Shown: in pieces, positions 15,624 through 27,100 of the stretch
Position numbering within the stretch: position 1 is the first letter of the stretch
How the letters are laid out: each line of letters starts with the position of its first letter
NCBI GenBank assembly: GCA_913061465.1
Contig: CAJXSU010000012.1
Location: 1 to 41,351, forward strand
Length of the DNA stretch: 41,351 nucleotides
From: an uncultured Flavobacterium sp.
GTDB lineage: Bacteria > Bacteroidota > Bacteroidia > Flavobacteriales > Flavobacteriaceae
Direction of reading: 5' to 3'
The notes under the pieces: model-generated
Database searches by the model: none
Told to the model about the DNA's origin: nothing
What the model saw: only the letters and a program-made list of their open reading frames with translations
Program-made: the position numbers and the translations under genes

Positions 15624-18095
15624 TTAGAAGGTTAGACCAAATAAGAAACCATCTCCTTTTATTCCATTGTAATTAGATTTTACATAATCTACTCGTAAAA
15701 CGCGCCATTTCCCAAACCCTATATTATCTATTCCAATTGAATATTCAGAATAGGGCTTTTTATGCCACATAAACAATCCTTTGATCCCGGTAACTAAATG
15801 AAAGTTTAATTTATTAATCAAAGGAATTTTTCTTAATAAATACCCATTAAAACTGTGTTCTAAATGTGCTTCTGTGTATCTGTTATTAGTGTAAAATCGA
15901 TAATATTCTAATAACCCAAAATTATTTCTACGATTGTCATCTGTAACGATAAACATCTGGTTTCCTTTTACCTGTAAATTATCCATAAAAGCTATGTTTT
16001 TCTTTTTCAAAAACATACCACCTCTTATATAATAGTAAAATTCACCATAATTGCTAGCGTTGATATCTTGCTTTAAACTAGCAGTAATTAAATCTGCATT
16101 AAACTCAGAATTTGAAGCACCAAAAGTTTTTCTATAATTTACGTTTAATGAAGGAAATTTACTTTCACCAACATTAAACTTTCTATCTGGATACGACAAA
16201 TATTTTTGCCTAAAAACAAAAGTTGACCCAATGTTAAGCGTTGCAATTTTATGTTCATTAAAAACAGAATTTGTGAAATTATCAGGTTCTAAAGGATTAT
16301 TAGATGTGTAAGGATCATTTATACTCTGCCTTGCAAAAGAATAATTTGAAGTATTAAACAATGGTTTTCTATTTGCATATTCTAAAGACGAGGAAAAATA
16401 AACACCATTTTGAATTTCTTCTGAATATCCTATTCGTGCAAATTCCTTCTCATAAATCTTTATATAATTTAGTCTTCTACTAAGAGAACGAATTAAGTTA
16501 TCCAATTTCTTAATAGGATTCCTCCTATTGAACTGCATTGTAGAAATACCCCCTGAAAGATAAAATCTTGGCTTAGAAATATTATTCCATTTTCGACTAA
16601 AATAAAATGTAGGTCTCGCTTTATTTTCTGATAAACCATATGATACACCCAAACCTGCAGACCACCATTTTCCCTTGTCATTTTGACGTTTAAAATAGTT
16701 TACACCTAATGACGAATGAAATCCCTGTACTGTATTAAAACTAAAGTCTTCTATCAAACCATCAAAAGAAAGAGACCACTTTTTGAAAGAATTTCGAAAT
16801 GTATATCCAATAATTGGAGATAATAAAGTTACCTTATTTTGAATCTTATTGATAGAATCTAAATATCTTTTGGATTTTCTAACAATTTTTATACTGTCTT
16901 TTAAAGTATAATCTTTTATTTCTTCTAATGTTAAAGGAACAGGTCTTAATTGATTCCAAAAATCTGTACCTTTTTCTATGGCTCCTTCTGCAAAAGTTAA
17001 AATCTCTTTAGTAAATGTTTTTTTTGAAAAACTTGGCTTAAAATTATAGTTAGTATATCCAGCAGAGAATCGCCCATTTACTTTGAATCCAAAAACCCCA
17101 AATTTAAAATCAATTGTTTGAGAAATTTTCACCCAAGCTTTATTAATTGCTGAGTAATTATAGTTTTGCTTAAACCTTAATTCATCAATAATTGGAATCC
17201 CGACTTGTTTCCCGTTTGCAATAAGATCAACACCATAAATTGCCCACTCATCTTCAACAATATAAATAAACCCTTTAAAAACTCTATCTCCAGTTTGTTT
17301 GGGCATAACTTTAATTTTGGATATTAATTTTTCATTTTTATCATAAAATGATCCTTCTAGCTTATAGGTATAAAAGCTAAATGCTCTATCTGCAATTGGA
17401 GATACTAAATTATTATCTGCTATTAAAACAGTATTTCTATAAAAATCAAAATTGACTTCTTCTGCTCTATTAAAGCTAATCCCATTATCTGAACCGCTTA
17501 CTTTTGAGGCAATAATTTTTTCTTTAAACTTTGATGGTTTTTTTTGAAAAGTAATTTCAGAGACAGTTTCAGACAAATAAATAATTCCAGTTCTCGTAGA
17601 GTCAAGTCCTCCCCCTAAATCACCTAAACTTTTCCCTAGTATTTTCTCAGGAGCATTCTTTACTTTAAATAACCCACGAGAATAAAAATCCAAGGTATAT
17701 TTTTTGAATTTATCTGTATTAATATTCTTATTTTCAATTGCTTTTTTAATGATTTTATTTGCAGGGTTTTCTCCGGTACTTATAGAAATTTCATCTAAAA
17801 CTATTTTTTCATCATTCATAACAACATCTAATTGAAAAGGGAATTCTGAAATCGAAACTATTTTTTTGATTGTTTTATACCCTAAAAATTGAAAAATGAC
17901 TGTATAATCCCCTAAGGTTTTTATGTTTAGTTCATAATTACCTTCATCATTAGAAGTGGTTCCCGTAGTAGTTTTATCCAGATAAATACTAACAAAAGAG
18001 ATTGGGTTTTTATTAGAATCTGTGATTTTCCCTTTTATCTGACTAAAAGTAGAGAAGCTAAGTGACAAAAGAATTAGTAGGGTAATTTTTTTCAT
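15624..18095 (-). CDS. DUF5686 outer-membrane protein with N-terminal carboxypeptidase-regulatory-like domain
   Basis: Large exported protein (823 residues) typical of Bacteroidota. A signal peptide (about 1-18, LSFSTFSQ) is followed by a CarboxypepD_reg-like beta-sandwich at about 19-95 (IKGKITDSNKNPISFVSIYL, YELNIKTLGDYTVIFQFLGY), the module also found at the start of TonB-dependent receptors. The rest is DUF5686, rich in alternating aromatic/polar strands and ending GIKGDGFLFGLTF, with the terminal Phe expected of an outer-membrane beta-barrel. The function is unknown. It is divergent from malic enzyme, with 157 bases between, and upstream of moaD on the same strand. Barrel assignment is inferred from the sequence pattern. 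Confidence 0.88.
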   Translation of the reverse strand: MKKITLLILLSLSFSTFSQIKGKITDSNKNPISFVSIYLDKTTTGTTSNDEGNYELNIKTLGDYTVIFQFLGYKTIKKIVSISEFPFQLDVVMNDEKIVLDEISISTGENPANKIIKKAIENKNINTDKFKKYTLDFYSRGLFKVKNAPEKILGKSLGDLGGGLDSTRTGIIYLSETVSEITFQKKPSKFKEKIIASKVSGSDNGISFNRAEEVNFDFYRNTVLIADNNLVSPIADRAFSFYTYKLEGSFYDKNEKLISKIKVMPKQTGDRVFKGFIYIVEDEWAIYGVDLIANGKQVGIPIIDELRFKQNYNYSAINKAWVKISQTIDFKFGVFGFKVNGRFSAGYTNYNFKPSFSKKTFTKEILTFAEGAIEKGTDFWNQLRPVPLTLEEIKDYTLKDSIKIVRKSKRYLDSINKIQNKVTLLSPIIGYTFRNSFKKWSLSFDGLIEDFSFNTVQGFHSSLGVNYFKRQNDKGKWWSAGLGVSYGLSENKARPTFYFSRKWNNISKPRFYLSGGISTMQFNRRNPIKKLDNLIRSLSRRLNYIKIYEKEFARIGYSEEIQNGVYFSSSLEYANRKPLFNTSNYSFARQSINDPYTSNNPLEPDNFTNSVFNEHKIATLNIGSTFVFRQKYLSYPDRKFNVGESKFPSLNVNYRKTFGASNSEFNADLITASLKQDINASNYGEFYYYIRGGMFLKKKNIAFMDNLQVKGNQMFIVTDDNRRNNFGLLEYYRFYTNNRYTEAHLEHSFNGYLLRKIPLINKLNFHLVTGIKGLFMWHKKPYSEYSIGIDNIGFGKWRVLRVDYVKSNYNGIKGDGFLFGLTF

Positions 18096-18218
18096 AAAGA
18101 TTTGTTAGTTTGGTCAAAGCAAATATATATGATGCCAAAGTATTAGAGTGTGTAAATTTTGTTTAGCAAGTTACAATAAAGTCTTAAATTTCATTGAAGT
18201 TCTTTATATCATAAAGTC

Positions 18219-18226
18219 TATATTTG
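18219..18226 (+). promoter_or_regulatory. Candidate -7 promoter element of the malic enzyme gene
   Basis: TATATTTG (TANNTTTG match) lies 26 bases before the ATG at 18253. An ATTG at 18193-18196 is a possible -33 box with slightly long (22-base) spacing. Confidence 0.5.
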
Positions 18227-18252
18227 TATGGTATCAAATAAACAATGATTAG

Positions 18253-20529
18253 ATGAGTGATTCTAGAAAAAGGCATGAGGCTTTGCTATACCACGCTAAG
18301 CCTAAACCTGGGAAAATAGAAGTTGTCCCAACAAAAAAATATGCTACACAACATGATTTAGCCTTGGCATATTCTCCAGGAGTTGCGGAACCATGTCTAG
18401 AAATTTCAAAAGACCAAAAAAATGTCTACAAATATACAGCCAAAGGAAATTTGGTTGCAGTAATAACTAATGGAACAGCAGTTTTAGGCCTAGGTGATAT
18501 TGGGCCTTTAGCTTCTAAGCCAGTTATGGAGGGGAAAGGATTGCTTTTTAAGATATTTGCTGATATTGATGTTTTTGATATAGAAATTGATGCTACAGAT
18601 GTAGATAAATTTGTAGAAACAGTAAAAGCGATTGCCCCTACATTTGGGGGAATTAATTTAGAAGATATAAAGGCTCCAGAAGCTTTCGAAATAGAGAGAA
18701 GACTTAAAGAAGAGTTAGATATCCCCGTAATGCATGATGATCAGCACGGGACAGCAATTATTTCTGCAGCGGCATTGAAAAATGCTTTAGAAATAATTGA
18801 AAAAGATATTTCTAAAGTTCAAATAGTTGTTAATGGTGCAGGTGCTGCTGCTATTTCGTGTACACTTTTGTACTTGAGATTAGGAGCAAAGATTGAGAAT
18901 ATTGTTATGTGTGACAGCAAGGGTGTTATCAGACAAGATAGAGATAATTTAACGTCTCAAAAACAAAAGTTTGCAACAACTAAAGATATTAATACTCTTG
19001 AAGAAGCCATGCAAAATGCAGATGTATTTATTGGTTTGTCCAAGGGAGATATAGTTACTCCTGAGATGTTATTATCTATGACAAAAGACCCTATAGTCTT
19101 TGCCATGGCAAATCCAGTTCCAGAGATTTCTTATGATTTAGCTTGTGCTACAAGAGATGATATTATTATGGCTACAGGAAGGTCAGATCACCCTAATCAA
19201 GTAAATAACGTATTAGGATTTCCATTTATTTTTAGAGGAGCATTAGATGTTAGAGCGACAAAAATCAATGAGGAAATGAAAATGGCAGCTGTAAATGCTT
19301 TAGCAGATTTAGCGAAGCAGTCAGTTCCAGAACAGGTAAATATTGTTTATGATGAAGTGAGTTTGTCTTTTGGGAAAGAATATATTATACCTAAACCATT
19401 TGATCCAAGATTAATTTATGAAATCCCTCCGGCAATCGCTAAAGCAGCGATTGAATCTGGGGTAGCACTAGAACCTATTAATGATTGGGATAAGTATCGT
19501 GATCAATTAATGGATAGGTCTGGTATCGGAAGTAAAGAAATTAGACTCTTACACAATAGAGCAAAAAGAAGCCCGAAGAGTATTGTTTTTGCAGAAGCTG
19601 ATCATTTAGATGTTTTGAAAGCTGCACAAAGAGTTCTCGAGGAAAAGATAGGGAAACCCATTTTATTAGGTAGAAAAGATGTTATTTTAGCTTTAAAAGA
19701 GGAGCTTGGATTTACAGCAGAAGTTCCAATCTATGACCCTAAAACAGACGAAGAGTTAGAACGTATAAATTATTTTGCCACTAAATATTGGGAGACTAGA
19801 CAGCGAAAAGGAATTAGCCTTCATCAAGCAAAAAAGTTAATGCGAGAGCGAAATTACTTTGCTGCCATGATGGTTAATGAAGGCCAAGCAGATTCTTTAA
19901 TTACGGGGTATTCTAGGCCTTACCCTACGGTAGTTAAACCAATGATTGAGTTAATAGGGAAAGATAAAGGAGTGTCTAGAATTGCTGCAACCAATTTAAT
20001 GTTAACAAAGCAAGGGCCAATGTTCTTGGCTGACACAACTATTAATATCAATCCATCAGCCAAAGAATTAGCTAAGATTTCTCAAATGACCTATAAAATT
20101 GCTAAAATGTTTGGAATGAAACCAAATATTGCAATGTTATCGTTCTCTAATTTTGGATCATCAAAATCTGAAAGTTCAAGAAAAATTCAAGATGCAGTTT
20201 CTTATATTCATAGGTATTTTCCAAATGTTAATATTGATGGAGAATTACAGGCTGATTTTGCCTTAAATCCAGAAATGCTAGCAAAAGAATTTCCTTTTTC
20301 TAAATTAAATGGTAAGAAGGTAAATGTGCTTATTTTTCCAAATTTAGAATCAGCGAATATTACCTATAAATTATTGAAACAAATTGATGGTTCTGAGTCT
20401 GTTGGCCCTATCATTCTTGGATTTAAAAAGCCTGCACATATTATACAATTGGGAGCAAGTGTTGATGAAATGGTTAACATGGCTGCTGTTGCTGTAGTAG
20501 ATGCACAACAAAAACAACGAAAGAAATAA
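18253..20529 (+). CDS. maeB: NADP-dependent malic enzyme with C-terminal phosphotransacetylase-like domain
   Basis: Decarboxylates malate to pyruvate with reduction of NAD(P), linking the TCA cycle to pyruvate and NADPH supply. Residues about 1-425 are the malic enzyme: [13 protein letters not shown] near the start, [17 protein letters not shown], the metal/substrate stretch [11 protein letters not shown], and the nucleotide fold [11 protein letters not shown]. Residues about 430-758 are a phosphate acetyl/butyryltransferase-like domain (PTA_PTB), which in the MaeB class is regulatory (acetyl-CoA sensing) and not catalytic. 758 residues is the standard size. A 32-base gap separates it from ruvA, so it may be cotranscribed with ruvA and sprA. 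NADP preference is inferred from the class. Confidence 0.96.
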   Translation: MSDSRKRHEALLYHAKPKPGKIEVVPTKKYATQHDLALAYSPGVAEPCLEISKDQKNVYKYTAKGNLVAVITNGTAVLGLGDIGPLASKPVMEGKGLLFKIFADIDVFDIEIDATDVDKFVETVKAIAPTFGGINLEDIKAPEAFEIERRLKEELDIPVMHDDQHGTAIISAAALKNALEIIEKDISKVQIVVNGAGAAAISCTLLYLRLGAKIENIVMCDSKGVIRQDRDNLTSQKQKFATTKDINTLEEAMQNADVFIGLSKGDIVTPEMLLSMTKDPIVFAMANPVPEISYDLACATRDDIIMATGRSDHPNQVNNVLGFPFIFRGALDVRATKINEEMKMAAVNALADLAKQSVPEQVNIVYDEVSLSFGKEYIIPKPFDPRLIYEIPPAIAKAAIESGVALEPINDWDKYRDQLMDRSGIGSKEIRLLHNRAKRSPKSIVFAEADHLDVLKAAQRVLEEKIGKPILLGRKDVILALKEELGFTAEVPIYDPKTDEELERINYFATKYWETRQRKGISLHQAKKLMRERNYFAAMMVNEGQADSLITGYSRPYPTVVKPMIELIGKDKGVSRIAATNLMLTKQGPMFLADTTININPSAKELAKISQMTYKIAKMFGMKPNIAMLSFSNFGSSKSESSRKIQDAVSYIHRYFPNVNIDGELQADFALNPEMLAKEFPFSKLNGKKVNVLIFPNLESANITYKLLKQIDGSESVGPIILGFKKPAHIIQLGASVDEMVNMAAVAVVDAQQKQRKK

Positions 20530-20561
20530 ATAATTGATTATCTTAGAAGAAGCATTAAAAT

Positions 20562-21143
20562 ATGATTACACAAATTAGAGGTCGCCTTGTAGAAAAAAAC
20601 CCAACGTATGTAGTTGTTGATTGTGCAGGAGTTGGTTATTTATTGCATGTCTCGCTTCAAACTTTTTCGGCATTACCAACCGATGAGAATATTCGATTAT
20701 TTACTCATCTTTCAATACGAGAAGATGCTCATACACTCTATGGTTTTATCTCAAAAACTGAAAGAGAAGTATTTAAACTTTTGATTTCTGTATCAGGAGT
20801 TGGTCCTAGTATCGCCAGAACAATGCTGTCTTCTATGAGTTCAGAGGAAGTTCAAAATGCAATCGCTTTAGAAAATGTAGCGTTAATTCAATCTGTTAAA
20901 GGTATTGGTGCTAAGACCGCACAGCGAGTTATCGTAGATTTAAAAGATAAAATTTTAAAAACTTTTGATATAGATGAAGTTTCTTTAAGCTCAAACAATA
21001 CTAACAAAGAAGAAGCGTTATCTGCATTAGAAGTTTTAGGTTTTAATAGAAGGCAGTCTGAAAAAGTAATTACTGCAATTCTAAAAGACACGCCAAACGA
21101 AACAGTAGAGCTGTTAATTAAAAAAGCACTTAAGAATTTATAG
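20562..21143 (+). CDS. ruvA: Holliday junction branch migration protein RuvA
   Basis: DNA-binding subunit that forms a tetramer on Holliday junctions and loads the RuvB motor. Domain I (about 1-64) is the OB fold, opening MITQIRGRLVEKNPTYVVVD. Domain II holds two helix-hairpin-helix motifs (LLISVSGVGPSIARTML and IQSVKGIGAKTAQRVIVDLK). A linker leads to domain III (about 146-193: KEEALSALEVLGFNRRQSEK), which contacts RuvB. 193 residues, normal. The stop is four bases before the TTG start of sprA, and ruvA directly before sprA is a conserved flavobacterial arrangement. Confidence 0.97.
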   Translation: MITQIRGRLVEKNPTYVVVDCAGVGYLLHVSLQTFSALPTDENIRLFTHLSIREDAHTLYGFISKTEREVFKLLISVSGVGPSIARTMLSSMSSEEVQNAIALENVALIQSVKGIGAKTAQRVIVDLKDKILKTFDIDEVSLSSNNTNKEEALSALEVLGFNRRQSEKVITAILKDTPNETVELLIKKALKNL

Positions 21144-21147
21144 TCAA

Positions 21148-24100
21148 TTGGATCAGTTTCAAAAATACCTTGTTTGTTTTTTGTTTTTCGCTGCCTTTGC
21201 GAATACATCACTGGCTCAAATAACTACAAACAACAGAGATTCTATTCCACTTGTATATGACTTTAGTCATCTTCAAACAGGAAACATGAGATTGGGTTAC
21301 CCTTCCAAAATTGAAGTGATTTTTGACAAAATTCTAAACAAATATATTTTTGTAGAAAAGGTGGGAGATTATTTTATCAAAACTCCAATTTATATGACAC
21401 CTGAGGAATATGATAAATATCGATTACGGAGAGATATGTTGGAGTACTTTAAGAGTAAAGTGGCTGCACAAAAAAGTAAAAAAACATCTGATAAGAAAGA
21501 TTTATTACCATCTTATTATGTAAATTCTAAACTTTTTAAAACAATATTTGGAGGAAATGAAATAAAAATTACACCAACTGGAAATATTAATTTAAAATTC
21601 GGAATTATATATCAAAATACAGAAAATCCTCAATTGTCTGAACAAAATAGAAGCAGTTTCACTATTGATTTTGATCAACAGATAAACGCGGGTATACAAG
21701 CACAAGTTGGTGAGCGTTTAAAGTTAACAGCAAATTACGATACGCAATCTACGTTTGATTTTCAAAATTTAATAAAAGTAGAATTTATGCCACCCTCACT
21801 TCCAGGGGTTAAATATAGTGAAGATGGTATTATACAAGGAATTGAAGCGGGTAATATCTCTATGCCAATTAAAAACTCATTAATAAATGGAGCTCAAAGT
21901 TTATTTGGATTAAAAACTAAACTTCAGTTTGGTAAAACAAATATTACTGCAGTTTTTTCACAACAGAATTCAGAAAGTACAACAGTAACTGCAGAAGGAG
22001 GTTCCTCAATTCAAGAATTTGAATTAAGAGCAACAGACTATGATAATGATAGGCACTTTTTTTTATCGCAATATTTTAGAGAAAACTATGCCAAATCATT
22101 AAGAAACTTTCCGCTTATTAGCAGCCCTGTTAATATTACTAGAATTGAAATTTGGATTACTAACAGAAATGCCTCTGTAGAGGATTTTAGAAGTATTGTT
22201 GCCTTAGCTGATATAGGCGAACCAGAATCTGAAAATTATGTTAGCCTAAGTGGTCTGGTAGCGCCTTCACTGAATGCTCCCGCTGTAAATGGGGTTGCAC
22301 TGCCAACAAATGAGTCTAATAATATTTCTAATACTTTAAGCAGTCCTTTAATAAGAGATATAGCAACTGTAGATAATTATCTTTCGGGAACCTATGGTAT
22401 GAGTCAGGGTTCTGATTATAGTTTATTGCAAAATGCTAGAAAGTTACAGCCTAATGAATATACATTAAATTCTCAGTTAGGTTTTATTTCATTGAATAGG
22501 AGATTAAATGATGGTGAGGTTCTAGCAGTATCTTATGAATATACTGTGGTAGGAGCTTCAAATGGGGAAACATCTTTTAAAGTGGGAGAGTTTTCAAATG
22601 ATGGTATTTCATCTCCAGATAATCTAGCAGTAAAGTTATTAAGAAGTGAAATCCTCACAACAAAACGAACTATAGCTGGTGAGGAGGAGGCATTTCCAAC
22701 ATGGAATTTAATGATGAAAAATATATATGCCTTAGGGGCATCTCCTTTAACTTCAGATGGATTTCGATTTGAAATTCAATATAGAGATGATCAAACAGGA
22801 GTTCCATCTAACACATTACAAAACGCTCAAAGTACAGATATTGCCAACAAACCACTGTTACAAGTTTTTAATTTAGATAGACTGGATCAAACTCAATATC
22901 AAACTCCAGATGGATATTTTGATTATGTAGAAGGAATTACCATAAATTCTCAAAATGGATATGTTATTTTTCCTCAAGCAGAACCCTTTGGTAATGCACT
23001 TGAGCTATCTTTAGATGCTTCTTCAGATGTTGATTTATATGTATTTGACGAGTTATATCTTGACACAAAAATCAATGTTAAAAATAACAATCAAAATAAA
23101 GATAAATTTTTATTAAAAGGGTATTTTAAATCTGAGGATAGTGGAGGAATTCCACTAAACGCCTATAATGTTCCTCGTGGTTCTGTAACCGTAACAGCAG
23201 GAGGGAGACAGTTAGTTGAGGGCGTTGATTATGTTGTAGATTATTTGGCAGGGAGAGTACAAATATTAGATCCAGGACTACAATCCTCAGGAATTCCAAT
23301 AAATGTTTCAACAGAAAATAATGCTGTTTTTAATCAACAAAGAAAAACTTTTATGGGAGTTGATGTTGAACACAATTTCAATGAAAATTTCATATTAGGA
23401 GCAACTATTTTAAATGTAAATGAAAGACCACTAACACCAAAAGTGAATTTTGGAGGTGAGCCAATCAATAACACAATGCTGGGGATGAATATTGATTTTT
23501 CATCTGAGATGCCATTATTTACCAAACTAGCAAACAAGTTACCTTTTGTAGACACCGATGTACCCTCTAATTTATCATTAAGAGCAGATATGGCCTATCT
23601 TATTCCCGGGTCACCAAAAGGAATTGATGTTGCAGGTTCTGCAACTGCTTACATAGATGATTTTGAGGCCTCGCAAATTCCAATTAGTTTACTAACGCCT
23701 TTACAGTGGTATACAGCGAGTACTCCAGATACTCCTACTTTTCCTAATTTTAATGGGAACTTAAGTAACGATGAAAGATATAATTATAAAAGAGCCAGAT
23801 TGGCTTGGTATACTATAGATCCAATTTTTTATGGCGCTGGAGATACTCCAGAAAATATTGATGCTGATGCCCTTTCTAGAGCAGAGACAAGGCAAGTAAA
23901 TTTTGATGAGTTATTTCCGAATCAAGAATTGGATGTCACGCAACAATCCTTGATAAGAACGTTAGATTTAGCCTATTTCCCAAGTGAACGTGGTCCTTAT
24001 AATTTTGAGGGGCCAACAGATGTCTCAAATCCATCAATTCTTGAAAACCCTCAGGATCGATGGGCAGGAATTATGCGCCCTCTTACAACCAATAATTTTG

Positions 24101-27100
24101 AGCAAGCAAATGTTGAGTACATCCAGTTTTGGGTCATGGATCCTTACACTAATTATTCTATATCAAATGAAGAAGGTTTACCATCAGATATCAATCCAGA
24201 AGATCTTCAAAATCAGGTAGGTGATCTGTATATAAATCTAGGAAATATATCTGAAGATATTTTAAAAGATAATCTTAAAATGTATGAAAACGGGTTGCCA
24301 GCAGATGACCTATCTTCCAATGTAACTCCTACTACCTGGGGTAATGTCCCTACAAATCCATCAATTATTTATGCTTTCGATGAAGATGACGCCTCTAGAA
24401 ATAGGCAAGATATAGGGTTAGATGGCTTAACAGATGAGGAAGAAAGATCTAAATTTCCTGCATTAGCGGGATTAGCTGACCCTGCATCAGATAATTACAG
24501 ATACTACAGAGGTGGAGATTATGATGATACTGATGCCTCAATTATTTCAAGATATAAATTATTTAATAACACTCAAGGAAACTCTCCAACATTAAATCAA
24601 TCTTCAGAGCCTTATCCTATTTCATCAACAACATATCCAGATGTTGAAGATATTAATAAAGATCAAACCATGAATACGGTTGAAAGCTTTTTTGAGTATA
24701 GAGTATCTTTAAATAGTACTGACTTGGTTGTAGGACAAAACTACATTGTTGATCAAAAAGATACTCAGGTTACTCTAAAAAATGGAGAGTCACAAACTGC
24801 TAAATGGTATCAATTTAGAATTCCAATAAGAAGTGGAACTCCTGTCAATAATATTTCAGATTTTAACAGCATTCGTTTTATTAGAATGTTTATGACTAAT
24901 TTTAAAATGCCTGTAATTCTTCGTTTTGGAGAATTAGATTTAGTTAGGGGAGACTGGAGACGCTATACTAGAACTTTAGATCCTGCTATTTTACCAGATC
25001 TTCCATTAGAACAAGAGGATTTGAATAATTTTGAAGTTGGTGTTGTTAATATTGAGCAAAATGAAGGACGATATGTACTCCCTCCAGGAATTGTTAGAGA
25101 GCGGTTGCAAGGAAGTACTACGGTTCAACAACAAAATGAGCAATCAGTTACCTTAAAAGTTACTAACCTTTCACAAAATAAAGTAAGGGCAATTTATAAA
25201 AACATTAGTGTTGATTTAAGAAGGTATAAAGAATTAAAAATGTTCTTACATGCTGAGGCTATTATTGAAAATACTCTTGAAGATGATGATTTGACTGCAA
25301 TTATTAGATTAGGAACAGATTTAAATGATAATTTTTACCAATTAGAAATACCTTTAAAAATTTCTCAAAATGGAAGTTTAGCACCTTTAGATGTATGGCC
25401 TGAAGCAAATAATTTAGATGCTATGCTAGAAAAATTAGGAGAAATAAAATTAGCAAGAGACGTAGCAAATGCCCCAATCAATGAGTTGTTTACTGCTTCA
25501 AATAATAATTCAGAAGACTTAGTTCTTAGAGTGAAAGGAAACCCCACATTATCTCAGATTAGAACGATCATGTTGGGTGTTAGGAATAATAGTCCTTTAG
25601 ACAAAAGTGCTGAAATTTGGTTTAATGAACTTCGGTCAGCAGGTTTTGATAATGATGGTGGATGGGCAGCTGTTGTTAGTGCAGACGCCAATTTTGCTGA
25701 TGTAGCCACTCTCTCCATGACTGGAAGAATGCAGACCGTAGGGTTTGGAAATGTTGAAGATAGGGTTAGCCAGCGATCACTAGATGAAACCAAAGAATAT
25801 GATATTTCAACGAGTATTAATTTAGGTAAGATGATGCCAAAGAAGTGGGGAATAGAGTTGCCAATGAATTATAGTGTTGGAGAACAATTTATAGATCCAA
25901 AATTTGATCCTCAATACCAAGATATTGAGCTTTCTGTAGTTGAAGATGCAAACCTTCCATCCAATTTGCCAAGAGGGAAAGATGTATCAAGAAATTACAC
26001 AAAGCGATCGAGTATAAGTTTTATTAACGTAAGAAAAAATAGAAATTCAGAATCAACTAAGAAGCCAAAATTTTATGATGTAGAAAACCTGTCTGTTTCC
26101 TATTCATTTAATGAAGAATCTCATAGAGATTACAATATAGAAGGAGCATTGAATCAAAAAGTTATGGCAGCTGCATCTTATAACTTTACATTTCAGCCCA
26201 AGTTTTTTGAGCCTTTTAAGAAAAAAGAATTATTTAGAAGTAAGTATTTGCAATTGATACGAGATATTAATTTTAATCCTATCCCAACAAGTCTTGCAGT
26301 TAATTCAAGAATTAATAGAACTTTTAATGAACAACGCTCAAGAAACCTAGTTGAAGGGTTGAGTCCTCAGCCAATTTTAAAACAAAGAAGATTTTTATTC
26401 GATTGGGATTACGCATTGGCTTTTAACTTCACAAAATCATTGGCTATAAATTTTAATGCATCAAATAGTTATATCTATGATGCTTTTGGAGGTGAAGATG
26501 ATTTAGAGATTTTTAATAATTTCTTTAATACAGGAAGACCAACTCAATACAGCCAAAAATTAAACTCAACATATAAACTACCTATTAATAAAATCCCATA
26601 TTTAGGTTTTATAGGTGTAGACTATGCCTACACTGCAGATTTTGATTGGAGAGCTACTTCTCAAGATATAACAATAATAGAGAAAGTTGGAAATTTAATT
26701 CAGAATGCCAATACTCACAATTTAACGGGTTCCTTTAATTTTGCAAAGCTTTATAAAGATTCAAAATTTGAAAATTTATTTTTAAAGAAAAAAGATAGAA
26801 AAAAAAGAGCTTCAGTTTCCTCTGATAAACTAGAAACCTCTAAACAAGTAGCTGTTAAAAAAAGAAAGAAGCAGCCATTAGGAAGGAAAATTATCAAAGG
26901 ATTTTATGATGTAATTACCTCAGTAAAAACAGGGAAATTAAGTTACACTGAAAATAATGGTCAATTATTGCCAGGTTATGAGCCACAAGTTGGATTTTTA
27001 GGCAGAAATAATTTTAATGGAGGCTTAGCACCTTCTTTAGGTTTTGTATTTGGTAGCCAGGTAGACATAAGAAATACAGCTTTAGAGAATGGATGGTTAG

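Noticed and set aside
20888..21211. - strand frame across the ruvA/sprA junction
   Set aside because: It is antisense to two confidently assigned genes and has no motif.
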